Positions 36,375 to 44,069 of a stretch of DNA of 54,194 bases are shown here, one piece after another. Source of the DNA: an uncultured Muribaculaceae bacterium (GTDB taxonomy: Bacteria > Bacteroidota > Bacteroidia > Bacteroidales > Muribaculaceae). Position 1 is the first letter of the stretch; each line of letters begins with the position of its first letter. The position numbers and the translations under genes were made by a program. The DNA is taken from the NCBI GenBank assembly GCA_947625935.1, contig CANQQE010000022.1, forward strand, positions 1 to 54,194. Direction: 5' to 3'. The notes below the pieces were generated by a model. That model did not search any database. It saw only the letters and a program-made list of their open reading frames with translations, and was not told the DNA's origin.

Positions 36375-37100
36375 TTAAATATTTAAGTAGAAATCAGATG
36401 TCAGCTCCCGGTATCGCTCGCTGAACTTAGATGTCTCGTCGTATATATATATAGTGTCGATTGCCGCCGCCCGATTGAACCGCGACAACTCCACGAGCAC
36501 TCTTTTCGGCGGTTTACCCATTTTGGAAACCACCCTCGTGAGCCTGTTGATGTATAGCCCGGCTCCAGCCGCGAGCAAAGCAATCTCGCTCTCGCGCGAA
36601 GCGGGAGCTACCAAGGCCAAACGCCCCCGTTCATTCAGCACCATAACCGACGCCGACATAAGGGAAGCTATGCCAAGAGAGCCTTCGTGGCGAGCCACCG
36701 CACGGCGGTCGTCGCCGGAACGCAAAGTCTCGGTAAAGAACGGAGGATTGCACACCACCAAATCAACCGAATCGGCCCCGGAGGACACCCAATCGACAAA
36801 GTCGGCGCAATACAGCCCGACAGCATCGGGCCAAGGCGAGGCCGCGACATTAAGGGAAGCCTCACGAACAGCCACGGAATCAATATCGACGGCATCGACC
36901 GAACCGACCCCGCGCTGGGCAAGCATCAAAGCAATCAGCCCCGTGCCACACCCGGCGTCGACGGCACGGGCCACTCCATCGACCGAAACCCACGCACCAA
37001 GCAACACACCGTCGGTGCCTACCTTCATGGCACTGTCGCGGTTGACGATGTCAAACCGTTTGAAACGGAACGTCGATTCACGGAGGGGATTTCGGGGCAT
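36375..37100 (-). CDS. trmN6: tRNA1(Val) (adenine-37-N6)-methyltransferase
   Basis: Class I SAM-dependent N6-adenine methyltransferase, 241 residues, of the YfiC/TrmN6 type. N-terminal segment FRFKRFDIVNRDSAMKVGTDGVLLGAW, shown here only in part by its KVGTDG core, then the SAM loop DAGCGTGLIALMLAQ and the catalytic NPPFF motif. It would methylate A37 of tRNA1(Val). A related enzyme with different RNA target cannot be ruled out. First gene of the trmN6-CPBP-dnaG transcript. Confidence 0.88.
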   Translation of the reverse strand: MPRNPLRESTFRFKRFDIVNRDSAMKVGTDGVLLGAWVSVDGVARAVDAGCGTGLIALMLAQRGVGSVDAVDIDSVAVREASLNVAASPWPDAVGLYCADFVDWVSSGADSVDLVVCNPPFFTETLRSGDDRRAVARHEGSLGIASLMSASVMVLNERGRLALVAPASRESEIALLAAGAGLYINRLTRVVSKMGKPPKRVLVELSRFNRAAAIDTIYIYDETSKFSERYRELTSDFYLNI

Positions 37101-37119
37101 AATCGAGCTTAATTTTCCG

Positions 37120-37127
37120 CAAAGTTA
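37120..37127 (-). promoter_or_regulatory. -7 element for trmN6-dnaG transcript
   Basis: Minus strand TAACTTTG, 20 bases before the trmN6 ATG. The -33 element is weak (no clear TTTG at 19-20 bases). It lies close to the divergent engB promoter. Confidence 0.4.
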
Positions 37128-37158
37128 CTACATTAGTCGCCAACAATCACGAAAAGCA

Positions 37159-37190
37159 GTTGTTAATTCAAAGGTAAAATTTTAAATTTG
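37159..37190 (+). promoter_or_regulatory. Promoter of engB
   Basis: GTTG (37159-37162), a 20-base spacer, TAAATTTG (37183-37190): a good match to the Bacteroidota promoter. Start near 37197, leader about 80 bases. Confidence 0.6.
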
Positions 37191-37277
37191 CACAGTTCCA
37201 TCAGATTTATCCGAGGAACTCGCTATAAATAATCTCAAGACCGCACCGCGTCAAATCAGTTCATAAAGAATAAACGT

Positions 37278-37880
37278 ATGATTGTAAATTCCGCCCGATT
37301 TGTCATGAGCAACACCGATGTCAACAAGTGCCCGAACGAACAGCGCCATGAGTATGCGTTCATAGGCCGCTCCAACGTCGGTAAGTCGTCGCTCATCAAT
37401 ATGCTGACCAATAACAAAAACCTTGCCATGACATCACAAACGCCCGGCAAGACCTTGTTGATAAACCATTTCCTTGTCAATGACAGTTGGTATATCGTCG
37501 ATCTGCCCGGTTACGGCTACGCCCAACGCGGCAAAGAGACGCGCGCCTCGCTCCAGAAAATCATCAAGGGGTATATTCTCGGCCGCCATCAGATGACAAA
37601 CCTGTTTCTGCTCATCGACTCGCGCCACAAGCCACAGAAAATCGACATGGAGTTCATGGAATGGCTCGGTGAGAACCAGGTGCCGTTCAGCATAGTGTTC
37701 ACCAAACTCGACAAGATGTCGGCCTCGGAGGGCAAAAAGAACGTGGAGGCCTATTGCGCCGAACTGCTGAACACATGGGAGGAACTGCCACCTGTGTTTG
37801 TTACGTCGAGCATTGACCGCAGAGGCCGCGAGGCTCTTCTCGACTACATAGAGCAGCTCAACAAACTTCCGATAGAATAA
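37278..37880 (+). CDS. engB: Ribosome biogenesis GTPase EngB (YihA/YsxC)
   Basis: 200-residue TRAFAC-class GTPase needed for large ribosomal subunit assembly. All G motifs are visible: [10 protein letters not shown] (P-loop), the switch [15 protein letters not shown] (G4) and TSSIDRRG (G5 region). Length is normal. Own promoter upstream; a short ORF follows after about 70 bases and may be co-transcribed up to the terminator at 38139. Confidence 0.96.
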   Translation: MIVNSARFVMSNTDVNKCPNEQRHEYAFIGRSNVGKSSLINMLTNNKNLAMTSQTPGKTLLINHFLVNDSWYIVDLPGYGYAQRGKETRASLQKIIKGYILGRHQMTNLFLLIDSRHKPQKIDMEFMEWLGENQVPFSIVFTKLDKMSASEGKKNVEAYCAELLNTWEELPPVFVTSSIDRRGREALLDYIEQLNKLPIE

Positions 37881-37919
37881 TCCCCGACATTTTAAACAAG
37901 GCACACGCGAACGTTGTTG

Positions 37920-37952
37920 TAGTTTCAGTAATCCCAAATATATCTGAAACTA
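37920..37952 (+). promoter_or_regulatory. Hairpin touching the start codon of the small ORF
   Basis: TAGTTTCAG at 37920-37928 pairs perfectly with CTGAAACTA at 37944-37952, the last A being the A of the ATG. The loop is 15 bases. In RNA this would fold directly at the ribosome entry site; as DNA it could be a dyad operator. Confidence 0.5.
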
Positions 37953-38128
37953 TGTCAACCGAAAAAGCGAAAAAAGGGAAATGCGCTTGCCCAAAATCCA
38001 AAGAAGGAAGCGTGAATGACTTGCCGGGAGCGGCCATAAATGTCGCTGACGACTGCAAAGTCACCAAAGAGCTAATCAAAGAGCGCACAGCGACACTCGA
38101 CAACAATCCCCACTCTGAGGGACTATGA
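37952..38128 (+). CDS. Small hypothetical protein, 58 residues
   Basis: A short ORF encoding a 58-residue soluble, charged protein that begins MSTEKAKKGKCACPKSKEG and ends LDNNPHSEGL. It has three Cys (two as CAC near residue 11-13, one near 35), no signal peptide and no membrane helix. Composition is protein-like (Lys/Glu-rich N-terminus, ELIKERTATL helix) and a strong terminator follows directly. I cannot assign a family. Support comes from its placement between engB and a terminator and from the perfect hairpin at its start. Confidence 0.55.
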   Translation: MSTEKAKKGKCACPKSKEGSVNDLPGAAINVADDCKVTKELIKERTATLDNNPHSEGL

Positions 38129-38138
38129 ATTTAGAACA

Positions 38139-38185
38139 ACATGAGAAATTGCCCACAAAGAGTCCAATTTCTCATGTTTTTATAT
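38139..38185 (+). terminator. Rho-independent terminator after engB and the small ORF
   Basis: A perfect 13-pair stem, 38139-38151 with 38165-38177 (ACATGAGAAATTG type), has a 13-base loop and is followed by TTTTTATA. It lies ten bases after the stop of the small ORF. Confidence 0.85.
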
Positions 38186-38192
38186 ACCTTTG
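38185..38192 (+). promoter_or_regulatory. Possible -7 element for the RelA-type gene
   Basis: TACCTTTG matches TAnnTTTG just after the terminator. A -33 partner is not clear because the terminator stem occupies that place. It would give a leader of about 115 bases that contains the large palindrome at 38221-38277. Confidence 0.4.
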
Positions 38193-38220
38193 CATTGACT
38201 CTGAGTAAACATCATCACAA

Positions 38221-38277
38221 TGAACTGGTTTTAACTTATTTCAAAATGACATTTTGCAATAAATTTAAACCAGTTCA
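38221..38277 (+). promoter_or_regulatory. 57-base imperfect palindrome in the relA leader
   Basis: The 28 bases 38221-38248 are the reverse complement of 38250-38277 except for three mismatches; the centre is the single base 38249. It ends 29 bases before the ATG of the RelA-type gene. The sequence is AT-rich with TGAACTGGTTT at the outer ends. It could be an mRNA hairpin controlling translation, a dyad operator, or the remnant of a small inserted palindrome. Confidence 0.65.
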
Positions 38278-38306
38278 AAATCGAGCTTACAACTCCAAAC
38301 GCAGTT

Positions 38307-40511
38307 ATGACCGAAAGATATTTTACCGACAACGAAAAAGCGAGACTGCCACAGATGTGTCTGAATCTGTGGCACTCGGTAAAGGATTTGGCCATCGGCG
38401 GGGAAGCCGCCAAAATCAGACGGGTGATAACAGAATGCGCCAAAGAAGGCAACTATCGCCGCGACCGTTACGGAATCAACCCGGTTATACGCCATCTTGA
38501 AACAGCGACAGCATTGTGCCAAAGCGTCAGTCCCGACCGCAACATGGTCATCGCCATACTTCTGTACGGGCTATGCCAAAAAGAGTTTCTCAATATAGAG
38601 CAGATCGCCAAGGAGTGGGATGAGGATATAGCCAAACTCGTCAGAGGTCTGCTTAAAGTCTCGGCACTCTATCAGAAACGCCCGTCGGTCGAAAGCGACA
38701 ATTTCAGGAATCTGCTGCTGACTTTCGCAGAAGATATAAGGGTTATCATAATAATGATTGTCGACAGGCTCGCCCTGATGCGCGCCATCAACCACCATCC
38801 GAACGAGAAATTCGTGAGAGACGTGGCCTATGAGTCGAGCTATCTGTACGCTCCACTTGCCCACAGGCTCGGGCTATACGCCATCAAGTCGGAGCTTGAG
38901 GATATGTCGCTCAAATACACGATGCGCGACACCTACACGTCGATAGCCCACAAGCTCAACGAGACCAAACTTCACCGGGACGCCTATATCGCAGACTTCA
39001 TAAAGCCCATAAAGGAGAAGCTACAGTCGCTCGGACTGAAATTTGACATCAAGGGGCGCACCAAATCCATCTATTCCATCTGGAACAAGATGAAAAAGCA
39101 GCACAATGATATAGACCAGATATATGACCTATTTGCCATCCGCGTCATACTTGACTCACCCTTTGAACGGGAGAAAAACGATTGCTGGCTTGTCTATTCG
39201 GTGATTACCGATATGTACCAACCCAATCCGTCGCGAATGAAGGATTGGCTCAGCATACCCAAGAGCAACGGCTATGAGTCGCTTCACATCACGGTCAACG
39301 GCCCAGAATCGAAGTGGGTGGAGGTGCAGATACGCACCCGGCGCATGGACGAGATAGCCGAGAAGGGCCTTGCGGCCCATTGGAAATACAAAGGGATAAA
39401 AAGCGAGAACAACCTTGACGCGTGGATGAACAATGTGCGCGACATATTAGAAGCCGCCGAATCGGGTCCCATGGAGCTGATGAAGAACTTCAGAATGGAT
39501 GTGTATGACAAGGAGGTCTTCGTGTTCACCCCCAAGGGGGACCTGTACAAACTGCCATTGGGAGCGAGTGTGCTCGACTTCGCTTTCAACATCCACTCCC
39601 GCATAGGCTGCCAATGCACGGGGGCGAGAGTCAACGGCAAAAACCAGAAAATAAACTATAAGCTGCAAAGCGGCGATACTGTAGAAATCATAACCAACTC
39701 ATCGCAGACGCCCAAGCAAGACTGGCTCAACTTTGTAGTCACCTCGAAAGCCCGCAACAAAATCAAGCAGACCATCAAGGAGCAGGGTAACAAGTTGGCC
39801 GAACTCGGGAAAGAGCTGTTGACCCGGCGGTTCAAGAACCGGAAAATAGATATAGAGGAGGCGAAACTGATGAAACTCATAAAAAAGATGGGCTTCAAGA
39901 CAGTCACAGATTTTTTCAGCCAAATCTCCTCGGAACAGCTCGACATAAACGACATAATAGACCGCTATGCGGCCTTAGACCAAAAGGGTGCCGAAAGCCA
40001 AACCGAGCAACGGTCGGCAGAAGAATTTGTCGCTCAACCTCAGGAGGATTCGCAACCACAGACCGATGTGCTCGTCATAGGCGACAACGTGAAGGGGCTA
40101 AACTACCGCATGGCGCGCTGCTGCAACCCCATCTACGGAGACCCGGTATTCGGGTTCGTGTCGGCCGAAGGAGTTATCAAGATACATCGCACCGACTGCC
40201 CCAACGCGTCTAATATCCGCGACAAATACCCCTACCGCATAATCACGACCAAATGGTCGGGGCGTATCGGGGAACAATTCGGAGCGACACTGCGGGTTGT
40301 GGGACATGACGACATAGGCATAGTCACTAATATCACGTCGATCATCAACAAGGAGAAATCGACCTCTCTACGCAGCATATCAATCGACTCACACGACGGC
40401 CTGTTCCAAGGTTTTCTTGTGGTCGGCGTGGCAGACACAGTTTCACTCAATAACCTTATTAAAAAAATTAAAACCGTGAAAGGAGTTAAAGATGTACAGC
40501 GCAGCAAGTAA
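38307..40511 (+). CDS. RelA/SpoT-family (p)ppGpp synthetase
   Basis: 734-residue alarmone enzyme. Order: N-terminal hydrolase-type region (about 1-190), synthetase domain (about 215-375, with DLFAIRVIL, DWLSIPKSNGYESLHITV and VEVQIRTRRMD), TGS domain (about 395-460, EVFVFTPKGDLYKLP), helical region, and a C-terminal ACT domain (about 660-734). In the hydrolase part His63 is kept, but the diagnostic HD pair is Tyr87-Gly88 (AILLYGLCQ in place of LLHDVxEDT), so hydrolysis is probably lost and the enzyme is RelA-like. It would make (p)ppGpp on ribosomes during starvation. The downstream lipoprotein gene starts inside its 3' end. Confidence 0.93.
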   Translation: MTERYFTDNEKARLPQMCLNLWHSVKDLAIGGEAAKIRRVITECAKEGNYRRDRYGINPVIRHLETATALCQSVSPDRNMVIAILLYGLCQKEFLNIEQIAKEWDEDIAKLVRGLLKVSALYQKRPSVESDNFRNLLLTFAEDIRVIIIMIVDRLALMRAINHHPNEKFVRDVAYESSYLYAPLAHRLGLYAIKSELEDMSLKYTMRDTYTSIAHKLNETKLHRDAYIADFIKPIKEKLQSLGLKFDIKGRTKSIYSIWNKMKKQHNDIDQIYDLFAIRVILDSPFEREKNDCWLVYSVITDMYQPNPSRMKDWLSIPKSNGYESLHITVNGPESKWVEVQIRTRRMDEIAEKGLAAHWKYKGIKSENNLDAWMNNVRDILEAAESGPMELMKNFRMDVYDKEVFVFTPKGDLYKLPLGASVLDFAFNIHSRIGCQCTGARVNGKNQKINYKLQSGDTVEIITNSSQTPKQDWLNFVVTSKARNKIKQTIKEQGNKLAELGKELLTRRFKNRKIDIEEAKLMKLIKKMGFKTVTDFFSQISSEQLDINDIIDRYAALDQKGAESQTEQRSAEEFVAQPQEDSQPQTDVLVIGDNVKGLNYRMARCCNPIYGDPVFGFVSAEGVIKIHRTDCPNASNIRDKYPYRIITTKWSGRIGEQFGATLRVVGHDDIGIVTNITSIINKEKSTSLRSISIDSHDGLFQGFLVVGVADTVSLNNLIKKIKTVKGVKDVQRSK

Positions 40512-41358
40512 GAGTGTGATAGCGATAGCAGCGGCAACAGCTATATTGTCGTCGTGCGGAGAAAAAGAATCGACAAAAAACGCGAAAATGTTGCTAACCG
40601 AGGCACAGACCGCCCTCACGGCTAAGGAATATGACCGCGCCGTAGCCCTGATTGACTCGGTTTCAATGGCGTATCCTGAAGAAATAGACATACGCAAGGA
40701 AGCCATGAGACTGCGCCCCGACGCAACCGAAGGTCTCACGATGGCCAAACTGAGCCACGCCGACAGCCTGACCGCCACTCTGCAAAGCCGGTATGACTCT
40801 ATCGCCAGGCTGATGGTCAAGGTGGACAACCCGGAGTTTGTCGAGGGATATTGGGTGGCAACGCAAGGGCGCACCCCCAATCCCATGTCGACCGACATCA
40901 TAGAGGGAAGGGTTACAGGTAACGGAGAATTTTATATAGTCTCATCGCTCAATCCCTCGTCGCTACACCATCATTCTTTCTCTCTGACGAGCAATGGGGG
41001 CGAAAAAGCCTCGACAGCCTCGGTGGCATATGACGGAGAGATGAATTACCGCATAAACGGCGGTGAAGTTGTCACCTATATGTCGGACGGCTGCAAAGAA
41101 ATCGGCCCGTTCGCAGCAGCTCACCGCACCGAACCGCTCACAGTTACGTTCCACGGCGACGGAGACAAACGTATCAGGCTATCGGCGTCACAAACATCGG
41201 GACTCGCCACAGCGTGGGAGTTTGCCAAAACTTTTGTGGAGTTCCGACACTGGAGCATAGAACGGGAACGCCTCAACCGCCAGCTCGCCATAGCGCGCGA
41301 CCAAAGGGCTCGCCTCATTCCCGGCAACTCGTCGGGCGGAAACCTATCTGACAGATAA
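40492..41358 (+). CDS. Predicted lipoprotein of unknown function
   Basis: 288 residues with an N-terminal signal and the lipobox ILSSC (Cys at 22). A TPR-like helical stretch follows (about 30-110: LLTEAQTALTAKEYDRAVALIDSV, quoted only for its repeat-like pattern AKEYDRAVALID), then a beta-rich C-terminal part. The start lies 20 bases inside the RelA-type gene, so the two are translationally linked. The last 44 bases overlap the convergent hydrolase gene. No family recognised. Probably anchored in the outer membrane or the periplasmic face. Confidence 0.8.
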   Translation: MYSAASKSVIAIAAATAILSSCGEKESTKNAKMLLTEAQTALTAKEYDRAVALIDSVSMAYPEEIDIRKEAMRLRPDATEGLTMAKLSHADSLTATLQSRYDSIARLMVKVDNPEFVEGYWVATQGRTPNPMSTDIIEGRVTGNGEFYIVSSLNPSSLHHHSFSLTSNGGEKASTASVAYDGEMNYRINGGEVVTYMSDGCKEIGPFAAAHRTEPLTVTFHGDGDKRIRLSASQTSGLATAWEFAKTFVEFRHWSIERERLNRQLAIARDQRARLIPGNSSGGNLSDR

Positions 41359-42334
41359 ACCGCAGCATCGTGTCGTAGACCGCCTGCGTAACCTTCGGTT
41401 CGGAAAGGACGAGGTCGTGCAATCCACCTTTGACCGTGGCTTCGGTCACAGATGGGCCGAGCGCGCGCCCATAGCGGGATATGTCTTTCACGTCAAGAAC
41501 CGCATCGCCGTGATTGAACGCTTCGCTCCATTCCGAGCCTGTCACCGAATTGTCGGAGTGCATCAGCAAAATAGGTATGTTTACGCGGGCTCCATGCTGC
41601 AACTTCCACTGGGCATTGTCGATGGCCCTCACCCACCCCGCATCGACATCGGGCGACACTTTCAATTTTTTTGATGTGTCGTAGCTCCAACGGCCATGTT
41701 CCCCGGCAAGGAGGCTTTCGCTGTAACCGGTCCCACCGCCTTGGGGAATGGTCAATCCGGGCGCCAACGCGGCCACCGTTGTCACCGCAGGCACCAGCAC
41801 GCGTTCAGTGAACCGTCCGAGGTTCCAGTCAAGGAATGGGCTGTTAAGAATCAGACCTTTGACATCGACAGGTTGCCGCTTCGACAGGAAATAGGAGGTT
41901 ATAAGACCGCCGGTGGAATGCCCCATCAATATAATATCCTTTATGCCGTCGGTTCTCATGGCCACCAATGCTGAATCAATATCGGGAAAATATTCCTTGA
42001 GATCACGCACTTGAAACCGTTTTTGTCCGGGCAACAGCGAACGCCCGTACTTGCGCAAATCGACGGCATAGAAATCAATGCCATGGCCGACAAAGAAATC
42101 GCCCATCTCTGTCTGGAAAAAATAATCGTTGAAGCCGTGCACATATAGCACTCCAATATTGGAACCGCAGGGGGAATCCTTACGCACGACGGTTGATCTT
42201 ACCGGGCCGGAATAGTCGCGGCCCTGATCGACATAACGGAAACTATACCCGTCGCCTATGCTGTCGGGCATCCAATCACCGGCAGACAAGGCCAACGGCA
42301 ACAGCATCAAAAAGTGTAAAAAAACTTTCATCAT
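41315..42334 (-). CDS. Alpha/beta hydrolase (lysophospholipase-like), exported
   Basis: 339-residue serine hydrolase with a signal peptide (about 1-18). The fold markers are VLYVHGFNDYFFQ (oxyanion region), the nucleophile elbow GHSTGG (Ser near residue 144), a late Asp in LLMHSDNSVTG and the catalytic His in GGLHDLVLS. The family hydrolyses monoacylglycerols, lysophospholipids or similar esters. It stands alone on the minus strand, tail to tail with the lipoprotein gene, whose 3' end it overlaps by 44 bases. The substrate is unknown. Confidence 0.9.
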   Translation of the reverse strand: MMKVFLHFLMLLPLALSAGDWMPDSIGDGYSFRYVDQGRDYSGPVRSTVVRKDSPCGSNIGVLYVHGFNDYFFQTEMGDFFVGHGIDFYAVDLRKYGRSLLPGQKRFQVRDLKEYFPDIDSALVAMRTDGIKDIILMGHSTGGLITSYFLSKRQPVDVKGLILNSPFLDWNLGRFTERVLVPAVTTVAALAPGLTIPQGGGTGYSESLLAGEHGRWSYDTSKKLKVSPDVDAGWVRAIDNAQWKLQHGARVNIPILLMHSDNSVTGSEWSEAFNHGDAVLDVKDISRYGRALGPSVTEATVKGGLHDLVLSEPKVTQAVYDTMLRFICQIGFRPTSCRE

Positions 42335-42402
42335 ACTCGTAAATTACATTGATATTAAAACGATCGGACGGGGATAGATGTTGTATAGGGAAAGAACAGC
42401 GG

Positions 42403-42434
42403 TTTGCATTATCGATTATTAATTACTATTTTTG
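42403..42434 (+). promoter_or_regulatory. Bacteroidota promoter of the unknown gene at 42454
   Basis: TTTG (42403-42406), a 20-base spacer and TATTTTTG (42427-42434) form an excellent match. The start point near 42441 would leave only about 12 leader bases, containing AAGGAG at 42441-42446. Confidence 0.7.
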
Positions 42435-42453
42435 CCGAGAAAGGAGTCAGTTT

Positions 42454-42933
42454 ATGGTTTTTTCCACCGCTTCGGAACATAAAACAATCATACGCATAAT
42501 GGAGCAGTTTTTAGATGAAGACAGCCCCAAAGTGGGCATATTCTGGTATGACAAGGATAATAATGAACTGTTTGGAGTAGAATCATGTGATGCCGACTCC
42601 GTGAAACTTTCCAACGGGATAGGCACCATCGGTAAACTCCACCAAAGCTATTGGAAGAAACAGCATTACAGAGCCATAGCCAAGAACGAGACGGATTCCA
42701 TCTACTATACCGAGACCAATTACACGATGATTCCCCGCGGGCGTGTGTTTATCGACAACGGCCATTTCAAGGTGTATGTGGGAAATTGGATAAATGATGT
42801 CGCTGACAAGCTGCGACAGCTCATAGCCGAGGAGTTTTCGCTCACTGATAATTTCGAGTTTATCATCGACTCCCATTGGAATCTGGGCAACGGCTGGAGC
42901 GAACATAATTTCAGTTTCGATGCCGAACCGTAA
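42454..42933 (+). CDS. Hypothetical protein, 159 residues
   Basis: Soluble protein without signal peptide or membrane helix. The start is set at ATG 42454 because the promoter ends at 42434 and an AAGGAG lies eight bases upstream of this ATG; the frame open from 42349 runs back through the promoter and is not used. Another ATG at codon 15 (42496) is possible. The segments FWYDKDNNELFGVES, YTMIPRGRVFIDNGHFKVY and FEFIIDSHWNLGNGWSEH look like a compact alpha/beta domain. No family recognised; single-gene unit before metF. Confidence 0.7.
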   Translation: MVFSTASEHKTIIRIMEQFLDEDSPKVGIFWYDKDNNELFGVESCDADSVKLSNGIGTIGKLHQSYWKKQHYRAIAKNETDSIYYTETNYTMIPRGRVFIDNGHFKVYVGNWINDVADKLRQLIAEEFSLTDNFEFIIDSHWNLGNGWSEHNFSFDAEP

Positions 42934-43054
42934 CGGCAAACCTATCTATTCCTCTTGTTTTCACGCTTTTGGATTCTTGCAGTCTCACAATCGCTTAAAA
43001 CTCCTCTTTGGAATATTTTGAGGGTTTGAGCGGGAATTTGTCATGAAAAAGTCG

Positions 43055-43062
43055 TAAATTTG
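43055..43062 (+). promoter_or_regulatory. -7 element for metF
   Basis: TAAATTTG, 25 bases before the metF ATG, is a perfect -7 element; TTTG copies upstream at 43025 and 43037 lie at 26 and 14 bases, neither ideal. Confidence 0.45.
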
Positions 43063-43087
43063 TGAATCAGTTTAATTTTCATAAATA

Positions 43088-44044
43088 ATGACAATTCCCG
43101 AGATAATAGCGGCTCGACAGTCAGCGGGTTTCTCACTTGAGGTGCTACCACCGCTAAAAGGTCGCGGCATATCGCAACTGTTCAAAAATATCGACGCCCT
43201 GACGGAGTTCAATCCCCTCTACATAAACATCACGACCCACCGCAGCGAGATGGTTTTTAAAACCACCTCTGAAGGACTTTATCGGAAGATGAGCGAGCGT
43301 TCGCGCCCCGGCACTGTCGCCGTGGCGGCCGCCATACAACAGCGATACGGACTGCCGGCGGTGCCACACATCATCTGCAGCGGATATTCAAAGGCGGAGA
43401 CGGAATACGCCCTGATTGACCTGAGTTTTCTCGGAATCACCAATCTGCTGGTGCTACGCGGTGACAAAGCCAAACATGAGAGCCGATTCATACCGAACGC
43501 CGACGGACACGCCCACGCCTGTGACCTGCAGTGCCAAATCAATGATTTCAACGGCGGGTTGTTTCTTGACGGGACACAGATGGACATCACACCATCCACG
43601 CCGTTCAGCTACGGAGTGGCAGGCTACCCAGAAAAACATGAGGAGGCTCCAAATCTTGAAATGGACATAGCTTGGCTGAAAAACAAGGTGGACCTCGGGG
43701 CAGAGTATATAGTCACACAGATGTTTTTCGACAACCAACGCTTTTTTGACTTTGTGGAGCGATGTCGCAAAGCGGGAATCGACGTGCCTATAATCCCCGG
43801 AATCAAACCAATCATAAATCTCAATCAGATAACCATGCTGCCTAAGGTTTTCAAGGTAGACCTTCCGACCGACTTAGCGAAGGAACTGATGGCCTGCAAG
43901 AGCGACGATGATGCCAAGCAGGTTGGTGTGGAATGGTGCCTTAGCCAAAGCCGCGAGCTGATAGCAAACGGCGTACCATCTATACACTACTATACCCTGA
44001 ACGCCACCGCAAGCGTCAAGAAGGTCGTCAAAGAGATTTTCTAA
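43088..44044 (+). CDS. metF: Methylenetetrahydrofolate reductase
   Basis: FAD enzyme reducing 5,10-methylene-THF to 5-methyl-THF for methionine synthesis. 318 residues, one TIM barrel. Family features: FSLEVLPPLKGRG near the N-terminus (a Bacteroidota variant of FEFFPP), ITTHRS, LVLRGD, and YIVTQMFFD for the folate/FAD site. No signal or extra domain. The next gene (holB) begins 25 bases later, so it may share the transcript. Confidence 0.94.
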   Translation: MTIPEIIAARQSAGFSLEVLPPLKGRGISQLFKNIDALTEFNPLYINITTHRSEMVFKTTSEGLYRKMSERSRPGTVAVAAAIQQRYGLPAVPHIICSGYSKAETEYALIDLSFLGITNLLVLRGDKAKHESRFIPNADGHAHACDLQCQINDFNGGLFLDGTQMDITPSTPFSYGVAGYPEKHEEAPNLEMDIAWLKNKVDLGAEYIVTQMFFDNQRFFDFVERCRKAGIDVPIIPGIKPIINLNQITMLPKVFKVDLPTDLAKELMACKSDDDAKQVGVEWCLSQSRELIANGVPSIHYYTLNATASVKKVVKEIF

Positions 44045-44069
44045 CCAAGAGCATACAGAGCTAATCTCC

